64,000 nt of DNA from Paracoccaceae bacterium (GCA_003605175.1 QWDA01000010.1:62001-126000); one strand, 5' to 3'; positions 8,585-17,874 are shown, numbered from the stretch's first letter. Translations and numbers: made by a program. The notes: generated by a model not told the origin, from the letters alone.

Positions 8585-10254
8585 GCTCCCGCCTTCTTCT
8601 TCAGCGCCGCCGCGCGCATCTCGCTCAGTGTCACCCGTGGCGTCAACGCCTCCTCCGAAATCGCCAGGTCCAGAACCGCGCCGGTCTCCGACGCCAGCGC
8701 CCGCGCGAAAGCGCCTTCGAAATCCTCGGTGGTCTCCACCCGCTCGCCATGAAACCCATAGGCCCGCGCCAGCGCCGCGAAATCGGGGCTCAGCATCGTC
8801 GTCCCCGACACCCGCGCCGGGTAATGCTGCTCCTGATGCGCGCGGATCGTGCCGTAGATACCGTTGTTCAGGATCAGGACGATCGGCTGCGCGCCCGCCT
8901 GCGTCGCCGAGGCGAGCTCCTGGCAGTTCATCTGGAAATCGCCATCGCCCGCGAAGCAGACCACCACCCGCTCGGGGTGCGCCACCTTCGCCGCGATGGC
9001 CGCCGGCAACCCGTAGCCCATCGCGCCGGCCTGCGGCGCCAGAAGCCGCGCCTTGGGCCCGAAGCGGAAGAACTTGTTCGGCCAGACCGCGAAATTCCCC
9101 GCCCCGTTGGTCAGGATCGCGTCCTCGGGCAAGACGGCCGCCAGATGCGCCATGACCTTCCCCATATCCACCGGCGAGGGCAGATCCGGCAGGTCGAACC
9201 CCGCCTCGTAGCCCGCCCGCCCCTGCGCGCGCCAATCCGCCCAGCCGCCCGTCACCGGCCCCGCCGCCGCCAGTGCAACGGCGAAGGCATTGGGCCCCGC
9301 CTGAATCCCCAGTTCCGGCCGGTAGACCTTGCCGAGCTCCAGGTCCGAGCCATGCACATGAATCAGCCGCTGCGTGGGCTCGGGCACCGACAGGAGCGTG
9401 TAGCCCGCGGTCGAATTCTCGCCGAACCGGTTATTGACCGCGAGGATCACGTCCGCCCCGGCCAGCAGCGCCTTCACCGACGGCACCATCCCCACCCCGG
9501 CCTCGCCGCAGAAACAGGGCGAATGGTTGTCGTACTGGTCCTGGTAGCGGAACACCGACAGGACAGGGATGTCCGAGCTTTCTGCGAAATCCTGCAACGC
9601 GCGCTGGCCCGCCTCGGTCCAGTTGCTGCCGCCATAGAGGATCACCGGCCGTTCCGCGCCCGCGAGGATCTCGCGCGCCCGCGCCACCGCCCCGGCCGAC
9701 GGCTCCGGCTCGGGATAAGTGCCCGGCCCCGAGACCGGCGCGGCGTCGGTCACATCCGTCAGCATGTCCTCGGGCAGCGCGATCACCACCGGCCCGGGCC
9801 GCCCGGTCAGCGCCGTCTTCCAGGCCCGCGCGACGATCTCCGGGATCCGCTCCACCCGGTCGATCTCGACCGCCCATTTCGCGACCGTCCCGAACATCGC
9901 CCGGTAATCGACCTCCTGGAACGCCTCGCGCCCCTTCATGTCGGTGCCCACCTGGCCGACCAGCAGGAGCATCGGCGCGCTGTCCTGCATCGCGGTGTGA
10001 ATCCCGATCGAGGCATTGGTCGCGCCCGGCCCCCGCGTCACCATGCAGATGCCGGGGCTCCCGGTCAGCTTGCCCCAGGCCGCCGCCATGAACGCCGCGC
10101 CGCCCTCGTTCCGGCAGAGCACGTAATCGAGCCGCCCGGCGGTGTCGTGCAGCGCATCGAGCACCGCGAGATAGCTCTCCCCCGGCACGCCGAAGCTCTT
10201 GGTCGCCCCCAGCGCCAGAAGGCACTCAACGAGAAGCTGCCCGCCGTTCCGCAT
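8581..10254 (-). CDS. Thiamine-diphosphate-dependent enzyme (acetolactate synthase-like family)
   Basis: A 557-residue ThDP enzyme of the acetolactate synthase / benzoylformate decarboxylase / oxalyl-CoA decarboxylase superfamily. The N-terminal domain holds the catalytic Glu (CRNEGGAAFMA, about residue 50) and GPGATNA. The C-terminal ThDP domain has the motif GDGDFQMNCQELASA ending in NNGIYGTIRAHQ. It is the first gene of the operon with HyuA, HyuB and the FAD oxidoreductase, joined by ATGA overlaps. It is unlikely to be the biosynthetic IlvB: no IlvN regulatory subunit follows and the context is catabolic. The reaction may be decarboxylation or carboligation of a 2-keto acid released by the other enzymes, but that is inference. 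Confidence 0.88.
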   Translation of the reverse strand: MRNGGQLLVECLLALGATKSFGVPGESYLAVLDALHDTAGRLDYVLCRNEGGAAFMAAAWGKLTGSPGICMVTRGPGATNASIGIHTAMQDSAPMLLLVGQVGTDMKGREAFQEVDYRAMFGTVAKWAVEIDRVERIPEIVARAWKTALTGRPGPVVIALPEDMLTDVTDAAPVSGPGTYPEPEPSAGAVARAREILAGAERPVILYGGSNWTEAGQRALQDFAESSDIPVLSVFRYQDQYDNHSPCFCGEAGVGMVPSVKALLAGADVILAVNNRFGENSTAGYTLLSVPEPTQRLIHVHGSDLELGKVYRPELGIQAGPNAFAVALAAAGPVTGGWADWRAQGRAGYEAGFDLPDLPSPVDMGKVMAHLAAVLPEDAILTNGAGNFAVWPNKFFRFGPKARLLAPQAGAMGYGLPAAIAAKVAHPERVVVCFAGDGDFQMNCQELASATQAGAQPIVLILNNGIYGTIRAHQEQHYPARVSGTTMLSPDFAALARAYGFHGERVETTEDFEGAFARALASETGAVLDLAISEEALTPRVTLSEMRAAALKKKAGA

Positions 10255-10357
10255 CGCCCGATCCCCGAATCCGCCAGATCGCCGCCGAAGGAAACGGCGG
10301 CCTCCCCCAGCGGACTGGCACCGGATTTCCGAACTTGCAAGTCCTGTGACGCCCGCC

Positions 10358-11131
10358 TCAGTCGAACACGCTCACGATCTCGTCGAGCCCGATGCCTTCC
10401 TTGATCTCGCGCAGCCGCGCATAGATCAGCGCGACGGCGATCCCCGCGAAACCGAACTGGAGCGAGCTGCCGATAAGGTTGATCAGAACGCTGATGATGG
10501 TGGCAACCATGTTGGCTCCGGCAACGACCCCGGCGACGAACCCCACCGCAACGGCCATCAGGAGCATGCACAGGAACACCAGGATCAGCGTTCCGACGAT
10601 CGGCCAGCGATAACCCTTGGTCAACGCCACGCTGCGCGACATGGCGCTGAACCCGGCGCCCTCGATGACCAGCACGGGCGCGGTCACGCAGAATACCGCC
10701 GCCACCCACAGGCCCGGGACGAAGAACAGAATCCAGCCCAACCCGAACAGCAGGAACACGACGAGATTGATCAACGTGAGCGGAATGGCGGCCCGGATCG
10801 CCGGTGCGATATAGCGGGCAGGTTGCGGCCGCCGGTCCAGTTTCGCGTCATAGGCCAGCCGCACGACAAGCGCGAGCATGATTGCGGTCAGCACGAGCTG
10901 TATCACGGTGCTCAGGGCGATCCCGACCCAGAAGCCGGCATCGACGCCGGTCTGCGTGATGCGGGGAGCGATCCAGACGCCCAGGAGCATCGAGGGAATG
11001 AGACCGATCAGGACCGGCAGGAAGCTGACCGCCAGCACCGCGCCGAAATGCCCGAACATGATCGAGAAACTCTCGCCGATGATCGCGCCCACCCCGAGCG
11101 GCTGCCGGGAAGGCATCTGCATGTCGCTCAT
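10358..11131 (-). CDS. Polytopic membrane protein (last gene of the MoxR cluster)
   Basis: A 257-residue integral membrane protein with about six hydrophobic segments (for example AVLAVSFLPVLIGLIPSML, VFLLFGLGWILFFVPGLWV, IVGTLILVFLCMLLMAVAV). The central segment SRSVALTKGYRWPIVG resembles the glycerophosphodiester phosphodiesterase membrane domain / UPF0259-type proteins, in which a 'S-x-x-L-x-K-G' helix links membrane spans. Its ATG overlaps the stop of the RDD gene (ATGA), so it is translated with the MoxR cluster. No catalytic motif is seen; a membrane scaffold or transporter-like role is inferred from the company it keeps. Confidence 0.7.
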   Translation of the reverse strand: MSDMQMPSRQPLGVGAIIGESFSIMFGHFGAVLAVSFLPVLIGLIPSMLLGVWIAPRITQTGVDAGFWVGIALSTVIQLVLTAIMLALVVRLAYDAKLDRRPQPARYIAPAIRAAIPLTLINLVVFLLFGLGWILFFVPGLWVAAVFCVTAPVLVIEGAGFSAMSRSVALTKGYRWPIVGTLILVFLCMLLMAVAVGFVAGVVAGANMVATIISVLINLIGSSLQFGFAGIAVALIYARLREIKEGIGLDEIVSVFD

Positions 11132-12063
11132 TCGGCTCCCTCCGTCTCCGTCCCGTTCGTCGCATGGTGCTTGTCGGCCCGCCGGTCGCCGAAGAGCTGC
11201 CGCTGTTCCAGATGCCCGCGCTGGGCGGCATAGAACGCCTTCAGGAACCGCGCGTGGTCGTGCTCGGGCACCGGCTCGGCATAGCCGATCTTGCGGCGGA
11301 TCTTCTCGACGATGGCGGCGAGCGTGCGCTTCCGGCTCAGCAGCGCGCTGTCGGTCACCGGATTGCCCTCGGCGCGCAACAGCGCCTCGAGCGTCTGCAA
11401 TTCGAACGCCCCGTAATGGTCGAGCTGGTGCGAGAGGAAGACGAAATCCTTCTCCGCCTCCACCGGCTTTTCGGCGGCGAGGTCCTTCAGGAGGATCGGC
11501 TGCGGCAGGTGGATCACATGGGTTCCCGCCATCATGTCGCCGAGCCGCATCCGGTAGCGGTTCAGGAGCGGGATCGCGAAGACCATCCCGACCCAGCCCA
11601 GCGCGATCAGCGAGGCGGTGGGCGTGGCTTCGTCCAGCGACAGGAGGAGCGTGCCGGGCAGGAACACTTCGGCCTCCTTCATCAGGTTGCGCAGCACCAG
11701 CGCATGGGTGGTGAGCGACCGCCCGTCATGGGAGACCACCTTGATCTTCATCAGCTTCTTGCCCAGCGTCTGGCCATTCCAGGCCAGTTCGCTCACCACG
11801 TAATAGGGCACCCGGATCACGAAGAACAAAAGCATCGCCACCGCAAAGAAGGTCTGCGGCCCGGTCAGCTTCAGAAGCCCCATCAGGAGCAGGATGCAGA
11901 CCATCGCCACAAGCGTGATCAAGACGTCGGTGATCTGCGCCGCGAGCCGCACGCCGACCCCGGCGATGGCGAGGTTCAGCGCGACCCCTTCGGGCGGCAT
12001 CAGCGTGCCGGCCTCCGCGATCCCGGGCTTCTTCTTTTTGTCCTTGCGGCGGCGGAAGATCAT
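11128..12063 (-). CDS. RDD-family membrane protein
   Basis: A 311-residue protein that begins with a very basic stretch (FRRRKDKKKK) and contains an RDD domain (about residues 25-190): VRLAAQITDVLITLVA supplies the Arg and Asp that name the family, then NGQTLGKKLMKIKVV and MRLGDMMAGTHVI. Three hydrophobic spans are followed by a cytoplasmic tail of about 120 residues rich in charge. The start at 12063 overlaps the stop of the SpoIIM-like gene (ATGA); an in-frame ATG-less extension upstream reads through that gene and is not used. RDD proteins accompany MoxR/DUF58/DUF4129 clusters in many bacteria; their role is unsettled (transport or scaffold). Confidence 0.85.
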   Translation of the reverse strand: MIFRRRKDKKKKPGIAEAGTLMPPEGVALNLAIAGVGVRLAAQITDVLITLVAMVCILLLMGLLKLTGPQTFFAVAMLLFFVIRVPYYVVSELAWNGQTLGKKLMKIKVVSHDGRSLTTHALVLRNLMKEAEVFLPGTLLLSLDEATPTASLIALGWVGMVFAIPLLNRYRMRLGDMMAGTHVIHLPQPILLKDLAAEKPVEAEKDFVFLSHQLDHYGAFELQTLEALLRAEGNPVTDSALLSRKRTLAAIVEKIRRKIGYAEPVPEHDHARFLKAFYAAQRGHLEQRQLFGDRRADKHHATNGTETEGAE

Positions 12064-13061
12064 GCGGACCGCCCCCGCCCGCCCAGCGCGAACCAGGCGA
12101 GCCACAGGGCTCCCACGCACCAGCCGATCGTGTAACGCGTGGTCATGTCCTGCACGAGCTGCCGCCCGAACCCTTCGAGCATCGCCGCGACGATCAGCAT
12201 CACCGAGGCGACGAGCGCCAGCTTGACCGCATCGTGCCCGGCAAGCCGCAGGGCGTCCTTGCGGGTTCGCTGGCCCGGGAACAGCACCGCCGCGCCAAGC
12301 TGCAACCCGCCGCCGCAGGCGATGCAGATCGCCGAAATCTCGGTCACCCCGTGAATCGACAGCCAGCCGCCCAGATCCCAGCCCAGCCCGCGCTCCACAT
12401 GGAGCGCCAGGAACGCCCCCAGCGACAGCCCGTTGTAGAAGGTCAGAAGGATCGCCGGCGCGCAGGCGAAGACGCCCAGCCCGAAGACGAAGATCGCGAT
12501 CCGCGTATTGTGCGAGAAGAGGAAGGTCGCGAAGGCGCCCAGCCCGCTCGCATCGGGATCCGCGTCATAGATGATCGAGCGGAGATACTCGGTGGTGCTG
12601 TCCGGCCCGCGCCCGTCTCCCAGCGACGGCGGCATGAAGACGTAGTACCAGGCCGGGTTCTCGAGATAGAGCAGGTACCCCACCAGCACCCCGAGCCCCA
12701 TGCAGAGGAAGCCGAGCAGCACGAAGAACCACGACCGGCGCATCGCCTGCGGCGCGGTCGCGGTCAGGAACCGCCAGACGATCCCGCCCACCCGCTCCTG
12801 CGGCGCGTAGACAGAGAGATAGGCCCGCGCCGTCAGCGCCTCGAGATAGTCGAGGAGCGCCCGGTCGAGCGAGATTTCCCGCGCGATGGCGAGCGAGGTT
12901 GTCGCCTGCCGGTACGAGGCCGCCAGGTCGCGCGCCTCGGCATAGCCCATCGCCTGCATCCCGCGCCGCTCGGCCCGGGTGACCAGCTCCTCGAGCCGCC
13001 GCCAGTCCGCCTCCCGCTCCGCCCGGAACCGCGCCGAGCGCATGAGATCCACCCGCTCCAT
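12060..13061 (-). CDS. Stage II sporulation protein M-like (SpoIIM/DUF95) membrane protein
   Basis: A 333-residue protein with a cytoplasmic helical N-terminal part (residues 1-100, rich in Arg and Glu) and about five membrane spans, including LGFLCMGLGVLVGYLLY and IAIFVFGLGVFACAPAILLTFYNGLSLG. The F-x-x-N-x-x-V/I-type pattern with NTRIAIFVFGLG and a Gly-rich IHGVTEISAICIACGGGLQLG is typical of the SpoIIM family. Despite the name, such proteins are widespread in non-sporulating bacteria next to MoxR and RDD genes. It abuts the DUF58 gene (13061 is shared) and overlaps the RDD gene by 4 bp. Confidence 0.85.
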   Translation of the reverse strand: MERVDLMRSARFRAEREADWRRLEELVTRAERRGMQAMGYAEARDLAASYRQATTSLAIAREISLDRALLDYLEALTARAYLSVYAPQERVGGIVWRFLTATAPQAMRRSWFFVLLGFLCMGLGVLVGYLLYLENPAWYYVFMPPSLGDGRGPDSTTEYLRSIIYDADPDASGLGAFATFLFSHNTRIAIFVFGLGVFACAPAILLTFYNGLSLGAFLALHVERGLGWDLGGWLSIHGVTEISAICIACGGGLQLGAAVLFPGQRTRKDALRLAGHDAVKLALVASVMLIVAAMLEGFGRQLVQDMTTRYTIGWCVGALWLAWFALGGRGRSA

Positions 13062-14302
13062 CAGATCAGGTCCCGCGCCTTGATTTCCAGATAGGCCGAG
13101 ATCAGCCGCGCCGTCACCGCCGCGGGCTTGGCGTCGATCACCGTCACCCCGAGCCGCGTCAGCCGCTCCAGGACCAGCCGCCGCTCGCTGATCGACTGGT
13201 TCGCCGCCACCAGCGTCGCCACCCCGTCGAGATCGTCCGGCACCGTCTCGACCAGCCCTTCGAGGCCTGGATCGCGGATCGTCACGAACAGCACCACGTG
13301 CCGTTTCGCCAGAAGCCCCACGTTCTCGATCAGGAGCTCGGCCGAAGTGGTATCGACGAAATCGGTGAAGACGATGATCAGGCTCCGCTTCGGCGTCCGC
13401 GCGTTGAGCTCGGTCAGGGCCAGCGTGTGGTTCGTCTCCCGGCTCACATAGGAAAGGTCCGCCGTCCAGCTCCGCAGCCGCGGAAAGGCGTTTCGTCCCG
13501 GCTTCGGCGGGACGAAGGCGCGCGGCCGCACGTCGTAGGAGTAATAGCCCACCAGATCGCCGCCGATCGCCGCCGCCCAGGCCACCGCCAGGGCCGCCGT
13601 GGTGGCGTGGTCGATCTTCGGCAGCCCGGCGATCTCCTCGCGCATCAGGTAGCCGTTATCGAGCGCGATGATCACATGGTGGTTCCGCTCCGCCCGAAGC
13701 TCGCGCGCCACCAGCGACCGCTTCCGCGCCGAGCGCTTCCAGTCGATGGTCTTCACGTCCATTCCGGCCACGAAATCGCGAAGCTGGTGGAACTCCGACC
13801 CCTCGCCGATCGCCCGGTTCTCCTTCACGCCGTAAAGCGTCGAGGTGACCGTGGTCGAGATCTGCCCCGACTGCACCATCCGGATATTCGGCACGACGCG
13901 CGTCGACAGCTCCATCGGCAGGCGCGGGATCAGCTCGAAGAGCCGCAGCCGCGACGGCCAGCTCAGCCAGAGATGGCTGAACGCCCACACGCCCCGCCGT
14001 ACCGCCCGGCAGGGCACGTTCGCCACCGCCGCGCCGCCGCGTTTCGGCTTGAACTCGATCTCCGCCGGCCCCGAGAGCCCCTCGGGCCAGTCGAGCCGTC
14101 CATGCAGCCCCGCCGGCGCCCGGGCGATCTCCAGCACCATCTCCGCGGTCTCGCCAACGAAGATCTCGACCGGAAGGTCCACCGAAAGCGCGTTCCGGTA
14201 GCGGACCGACAGCACCAGGTCGACGAGCACGAGCCCGCCCAGCACCGCCCAGGGCAGCGGCGCCAGATCGCGCAGCACGCCGCCCAGCGCCACGGCAAGC
14301 AC
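13061..14302 (-). CDS. DUF58 domain protein (vWA-like fold), MoxR partner
   Basis: A protein of at least 413 residues with N-terminal membrane-proximal hydrophobic segments and a central DUF58 domain: DVKTIDWKRSARKRSLVARE is its signature, followed by IIALDNGYLM and a vWA-like FTDFVDT. DUF58 proteins are the usual substrates or adaptors of MoxR ATPases. The earliest standard start in frame is GTG at 14302, but it would cut into the first predicted membrane segment. A CTG at 14359 in the same frame, overlapping the MoxR stop, would restore about 19 more residues (LLLLYAAGAALFAS) and fit the overlapping style of the operon. I give the GTG start and treat the CTG as a serious alternative. Confidence 0.88.
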   Translation of the reverse strand: MLAVALGGVLRDLAPLPWAVLGGLVLVDLVLSVRYRNALSVDLPVEIFVGETAEMVLEIARAPAGLHGRLDWPEGLSGPAEIEFKPKRGGAAVANVPCRAVRRGVWAFSHLWLSWPSRLRLFELIPRLPMELSTRVVPNIRMVQSGQISTTVTSTLYGVKENRAIGEGSEFHQLRDFVAGMDVKTIDWKRSARKRSLVARELRAERNHHVIIALDNGYLMREEIAGLPKIDHATTAALAVAWAAAIGGDLVGYYSYDVRPRAFVPPKPGRNAFPRLRSWTADLSYVSRETNHTLALTELNARTPKRSLIIVFTDFVDTTSAELLIENVGLLAKRHVVLFVTIRDPGLEGLVETVPDDLDGVATLVAANQSISERRLVLERLTRLGVTVIDAKPAAVTARLISAYLEIKARDLI

Positions 14303-14355
14303 CGAGGCGAAGAGCGCCGCACCGGCGGCATAGAGCAGGAGGAGCGATGGACGAA

Positions 14356-15312
14356 TCAGCGCGGGGCCTCGATCTGGTTGAGAATGTTTTCAAGCACCTG
14401 AACGGAATCGCGCCCCTCGATCTCGGCGGCGGGGCCGAGCACGATCCGGTGCCGCATCGCCGGGATGAACAGCCGCTTCACGTCGTCGGGAATCGCGAAA
14501 TCCCGCCCGCTCAGCGCCGCCGTGGCCCGCGCCGCCCGGGCCAGCGCATCAGCCGCCCGGGTCGAGGCGCCATAGGCGATCTCGGCATTCTCCCGCGTCG
14601 CCCGCACAAGCCGCAGGATATAGGCGAGGATGTCGTCTTTCAGGATGATCGAATCGATCAGCGCCCGGCTCTCGGCCAGAGCCACCGAATCCAGCACCTT
14701 CGCCAGTTCCGCCGTCTCCAGCCCCGCCTCGATGGGCTGCCCGGCATGCTGCCTGAGGATGTCCATCTCGATCCCCTCGGGCGGGAAATCGATGACGAGC
14801 TTGAACAGGAACCGGTCGAGCTGCGCCTCGGGCAGCGGATAGGTGCCCTGCTGCTCGATCGGGTTCTGTGTCGCCACGACGATGAACTCCGCGCCCAGCG
14901 AATGGTCGGTCCCGTCGATCGACACGACCCGTTCGTTCATCGCCTGCAACAGCGCCGCCTGCGTCTTCGGCGGCGCCCGGTTGATCTCGTCGGAAAGCAG
15001 CACCTGGCTGAAGACCGGCCCCTTGGTCAGCACGAAATCGTTCGTCTGGAAGTTGAAGATCGAGGTCCCCAGAACATCGCCCGGCATCAGGTCGGGGGTG
15101 AACTGGATCCGCCCGAAATCGAGGTTCAGCGACGCCGCGAAGCTCCGCGCGAGCAGCGTCTTCGCCGTCCCCGGCGGGCCTTCGAGAAGCACATGCCCCC
15201 GCGCGAACAGCGCGACGAGCAACAGCTCGATCGCTTCCTCCTGGCCGAGCACGGTCTTGCCGATCTCGGCCTTCAGCGCCTCGGCCCTGTCGCGGAGCGT
15301 TTCAAGTGTCAT
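14356..15312 (-). CDS. MoxR-family AAA+ ATPase
   Basis: A 318-residue AAA+ ATPase of the MoxR (AAA_3) family. Walker A is GPPGTAKT (about 44-51), Walker [13 protein letters not shown], sensor 1 [24 protein letters not shown] region (ATQNPIE, then LPEAQLDRF) and a C-terminal lid with [15 protein letters not shown]. MoxR proteins act as chaperone-like ATPases that mature or insert cofactors into partner proteins, usually with vWA-domain partners. Start 15312 (MTLETLRD) is chosen because the upstream DUF4350 gene stops at 15302, leaving an 11-bp overlap; a longer start would run 50 bases into that gene. This is the hub of the seven-gene cluster. Confidence 0.94.
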   Translation of the reverse strand: MTLETLRDRAEALKAEIGKTVLGQEEAIELLLVALFARGHVLLEGPPGTAKTLLARSFAASLNLDFGRIQFTPDLMPGDVLGTSIFNFQTNDFVLTKGPVFSQVLLSDEINRAPPKTQAALLQAMNERVVSIDGTDHSLGAEFIVVATQNPIEQQGTYPLPEAQLDRFLFKLVIDFPPEGIEMDILRQHAGQPIEAGLETAELAKVLDSVALAESRALIDSIILKDDILAYILRLVRATRENAEIAYGASTRAADALARAARATAALSGRDFAIPDDVKRLFIPAMRHRIVLGPAAEIEGRDSVQVLENILNQIEAPR

Positions 15313-16618
15313 CGGCAATGGCCTCCAGGACGTCTTCGAGTTGGTCGACATGTCGGATCGCCTCCGTCGCGGAGATCCGCGCCGGAAGGCGGTGAATTTC
15401 GGTCAGCACGCGGTCCAGCCGGTCCGCATGGCGCGGATGCCGCCGCCGCACGAAGCGCCGGAACGCCTCCTCGTTGCCGAGCTGCCGCGCATGGGCCGGC
15501 CCGAACAGCGCGGCGGCCACCGCCGCCACCCGCGCGGCAGCATAATCGGCCACCATCGGCCCGTCCTGATCGGTGAGCCGCATCAGCCGCGCATGGGCCG
15601 CGATGGCCTGGCTCTTCGCCGCACCCGGCCCGGAAAGCGCATCCCGCACCGGCCCGTAGCGCAGTGCCGAGCGCCAGAGCGTCATCGCCAGAAGCAGCCC
15701 CACGCCCAGCCAGAGGACCAGGAAAGGCGGGCCGAAGAATTTCCGAAGGTCGTCCCAGGTCCGCTCGCGCCGGGTGTTCGTACCGGCCTCGATCAGCCAA
15801 TCGAAGGGGCTGTAATCGATCAGCACCCGGGTCTCGCCGCCCGCCCGCGCCGCCATGAAATCGCGCGCGATCTCCGCGTTCTGGCCAAGCCGGAGCCCGT
15901 GATTGTTCAGAAGATCCGGATCCGCCAGCACCAGGATGCGCGCCTCCGCGTCCTCCGCCACCGGGCAGTCGCCCAGAAGGATCCGCCCGGGCTGCCCGAT
16001 CACCGGCGTGCAGCCCGGCGCGTCGAAGGTCTGCGCGATGTAGATTCTCGCCCGGAGCGTCTCGCCCCCCTCGGCGGGATAGTCGAACGCGGTGAAGGGC
16101 GCCGTGGCGGGCCGGAGCCGCGCCCCGTCGATCCCGGTCACCTGCCGGAGCGTACCCTCCACCGCGCCCGGATCGACCAGGAGCACCGGATGCGCGAGCC
16201 CGGTCAGCCGCATCCCGCTGCGCCATTTCGGCAGCACGAGGAGCGTGTCGGCCTGCGCCGCCTTCGCGAGGATCCCCTCGAGATAGAGGTCGTACTCGTC
16301 CTCCTGGAGCAGCAGCTCCTGCTCCGTCCTCGGATGCACCCGCGGCACGTCGAGCGCGCTGTCATAGACCGGCACGACCAGAAGCCCGACCGTCGCCTCG
16401 TCGATCAGCCAGCCGCCTGCGAAGCTCTGCACCGGCACGCCCTCGGCGGAGAGCCAGGTCTGCAGCCCGTCGAGCCCGGCGGGCGAGCTCCGAAGCTCCT
16501 GCTGGCGCTGCGACATGAAATACCAGACCAGACCCAGCGCCAAGATGAAGACGCCGATCAGCACCACCACCTCGAGCTTCAGCCCCTGCGGCGCCCCGCT
16601 GTCCTCCGAGGCGCTCAT
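15302..16618 (-). CDS. DUF4350 domain membrane protein
   Basis: A 438-residue protein with an N-terminal membrane span ([19 protein letters not shown]), an extracytoplasmic DUF4350 domain ([13 protein letters not shown] and the [17 protein letters not shown] segment belong to it) and a second span near residue 290 ([17 protein letters not shown]) before a cytoplasmic tail of about 140 residues. DUF4350 proteins are regularly encoded beside MoxR, DUF58 and DUF4129. Its ATG overlaps the DUF4129 gene stop (ATGA). The ligand of the extracytoplasmic domain is unknown. Confidence 0.85.
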   Translation of the reverse strand: MSASEDSGAPQGLKLEVVVLIGVFILALGLVWYFMSQRQQELRSSPAGLDGLQTWLSAEGVPVQSFAGGWLIDEATVGLLVVPVYDSALDVPRVHPRTEQELLLQEDEYDLYLEGILAKAAQADTLLVLPKWRSGMRLTGLAHPVLLVDPGAVEGTLRQVTGIDGARLRPATAPFTAFDYPAEGGETLRARIYIAQTFDAPGCTPVIGQPGRILLGDCPVAEDAEARILVLADPDLLNNHGLRLGQNAEIARDFMAARAGGETRVLIDYSPFDWLIEAGTNTRRERTWDDLRKFFGPPFLVLWLGVGLLLAMTLWRSALRYGPVRDALSGPGAAKSQAIAAHARLMRLTDQDGPMVADYAAARVAAVAAALFGPAHARQLGNEEAFRRFVRRRHPRHADRLDRVLTEIHRLPARISATEAIRHVDQLEDVLEAIADDT

Positions 16619-17337
16619 GCCGGGCCGCCCCGGCCGAACAGCGGGCCGATCCGCTGCACATGGGCCTTGAAGTCTTCCTCGGAGACGTCGCGCCCGCCGA
16701 ACTGCACCCGCTCGCCATCGAGCACCAGATCGCGCAGCGCGGCCAGCATCGCGTGCTCGCGCGGCACATGACGCAGCGCGTCCCGCGCCGTCCAGCTCGA
16801 CTGCAACAGGACACCGCTATCGGCGATCACCTTGGCCAGCGCGTGCTGGGCCAGCGCCACCAGCGCGATGCGCCGGTCGCCGATCCGGAGGATCGAGGCC
16901 AGGGTGCGGCTCCGCGCCTCTTCGGCGAACCCGCCGTTCCGCGTCCCCGCGTCGCGCCGCCGCGATGCGTTCCCGGCTTCCTGCCGGAGCGAAAGCGACA
17001 CGCTGCCGCCGAACCGCGCGAACATGTAGAGAACCGCCGCCAGAAACGCCCCGGCGATCAGGATCATCGGCCCCCGGCCCACATCCGGCAGGTCGGTTTC
17101 GTCCGGATCCGACGGCGCCTCCGGGCGCTCGGTGGTGGACAGCTCGGGCGGCGGCGCGCCCGGGGCGAAATAACCCACATCGGACTCGATCCGGGTCAGC
17201 CGCACCGCGCGCAGGTAGTCCTCGCCCGATGGCTCGATGCTGAGCGGCTCGGCCACGGCCTCCTGGGCATGCGCGACCGGCGCGGGCAGAAGACCCCACA
17301 GGCACGAAAGAAGAACCGGAACCAAAAGGCGCGTCAT
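16615..17337 (-). CDS. DUF4129 domain protein, first gene of the MoxR cluster
   Basis: A 240-residue protein with a cleavable signal peptide (LLVPVLLSCLWGLLPAPVAHA, probable cut after residue 24), an acidic extracytoplasmic stretch, one membrane span (GPMILIAGAFLAAVLYMFA) and a cytoplasmic DUF4129 domain of about 100 residues ending RIGPLFGRGG. DUF4129 is a common companion of MoxR/DUF58, often at the end of transglutaminase-like proteins; here it stands alone. Start 17337 gives the signal peptide; an in-frame longer version has a non-hydrophobic Arg-rich extension and is rejected. The 153-bp gap to mscL holds a hairpin, so the seven-gene cluster probably has its own promoter here. Confidence 0.82.
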   Translation of the reverse strand: MTRLLVPVLLSCLWGLLPAPVAHAQEAVAEPLSIEPSGEDYLRAVRLTRIESDVGYFAPGAPPPELSTTERPEAPSDPDETDLPDVGRGPMILIAGAFLAAVLYMFARFGGSVSLSLRQEAGNASRRRDAGTRNGGFAEEARSRTLASILRIGDRRIALVALAQHALAKVIADSGVLLQSSWTARDALRHVPREHAMLAALRDLVLDGERVQFGGRDVSEEDFKAHVQRIGPLFGRGGPA

Positions 17338-17440
17338 GGCGGCAATGGATAGCCGCGGCACCGGGCACGCACAATTTCGGCGTGTTCTTGCCGATGCATG
17401 CACCGGCCCGCGTGGCCAATCGGCAACCCCGCGGCACGAC

Positions 17441-17473
17441 AAGGGCCCGCGCCGGCCGCCGGCCCGGGCCCTT
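17441..17473 (-). terminator. GC-rich hairpin downstream of mscL
   Basis: AAGGGCCCG (17441-17449) pairs perfectly with CGGGCCCTT (17465-17473) around a GC-rich loop that can itself pair. On the minus strand it follows the mscL stop by 17 bases. The U-tract is poor, so termination may be partial. Confidence 0.5.
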
Positions 17474-17490
17474 CCCGATCACCCGGGGCG

Positions 17491-17874
17491 CTACTTCGCC
17501 TTCAGGGCGTCGCGGATCTCCATCAGCAGCTCTTCCTGCGTCGGACCCTTCGGCGCCTCGGGCTCGGGCTCCTTCTCGCCCGCGCCCATGGCGCGCATGC
17601 GGTTTACCCCCTTCACCAGAAGGAACACCACCCAGGCGATAATGACGAACTTGATCACCGCGTTGATGAAATTGCCGTACATGATCTGGGCCTCGCCCAG
17701 GCCGAGGCTCAAGCCGGAAAAGTCGAATCCGCCGATGAAGATCCCCAGCAGAGGATTCACAAGGTCATCGACCAGCGACGTGACGATCGCCGTGAAAGCC
17801 ACACCCACAATGATGCCAACAGCCATGTCCATGACGTTGCCCTTGGCAATGAAGTCCTTGAATTCCTGAAGCAT
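17491..17874 (-). CDS. mscL: Large-conductance mechanosensitive channel MscL
   Basis: A 127-residue inner-membrane channel that opens at high membrane tension and protects against hypo-osmotic shock. The family layout is complete: N-terminal amphipathic helix ([19 protein letters not shown]), pore-lining TM1 ([19 protein letters not shown]), a periplasmic loop, TM2 ([18 protein letters not shown]) and a C-terminal helical bundle ending [12 protein letters not shown]. The start at 17874 gives the canonical N-terminus; the longer open frame upstream belongs to the intergenic region. The gene is monocistronic, divergent from the glutathione transferase. Confidence 0.96.
   Translation of the reverse strand: MLQEFKDFIAKGNVMDMAVGIIVGVAFTAIVTSLVDDLVNPLLGIFIGGFDFSGLSLGLGEAQIMYGNFINAVIKFVIIAWVVFLLVKGVNRMRAMGAGEKEPEPEAPKGPTQEELLMEIRDALKAK

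Noticed and set aside
5015..8752. A 1245-codon open frame on the plus strand opposite the hydantoinase genes
   Set aside because: It is rich in Arg, His, Asp and Pro in the pattern expected from the reverse complement of high-GC genes, has no domain, and lies fully opposite HyuA and HyuB, which have clear families.
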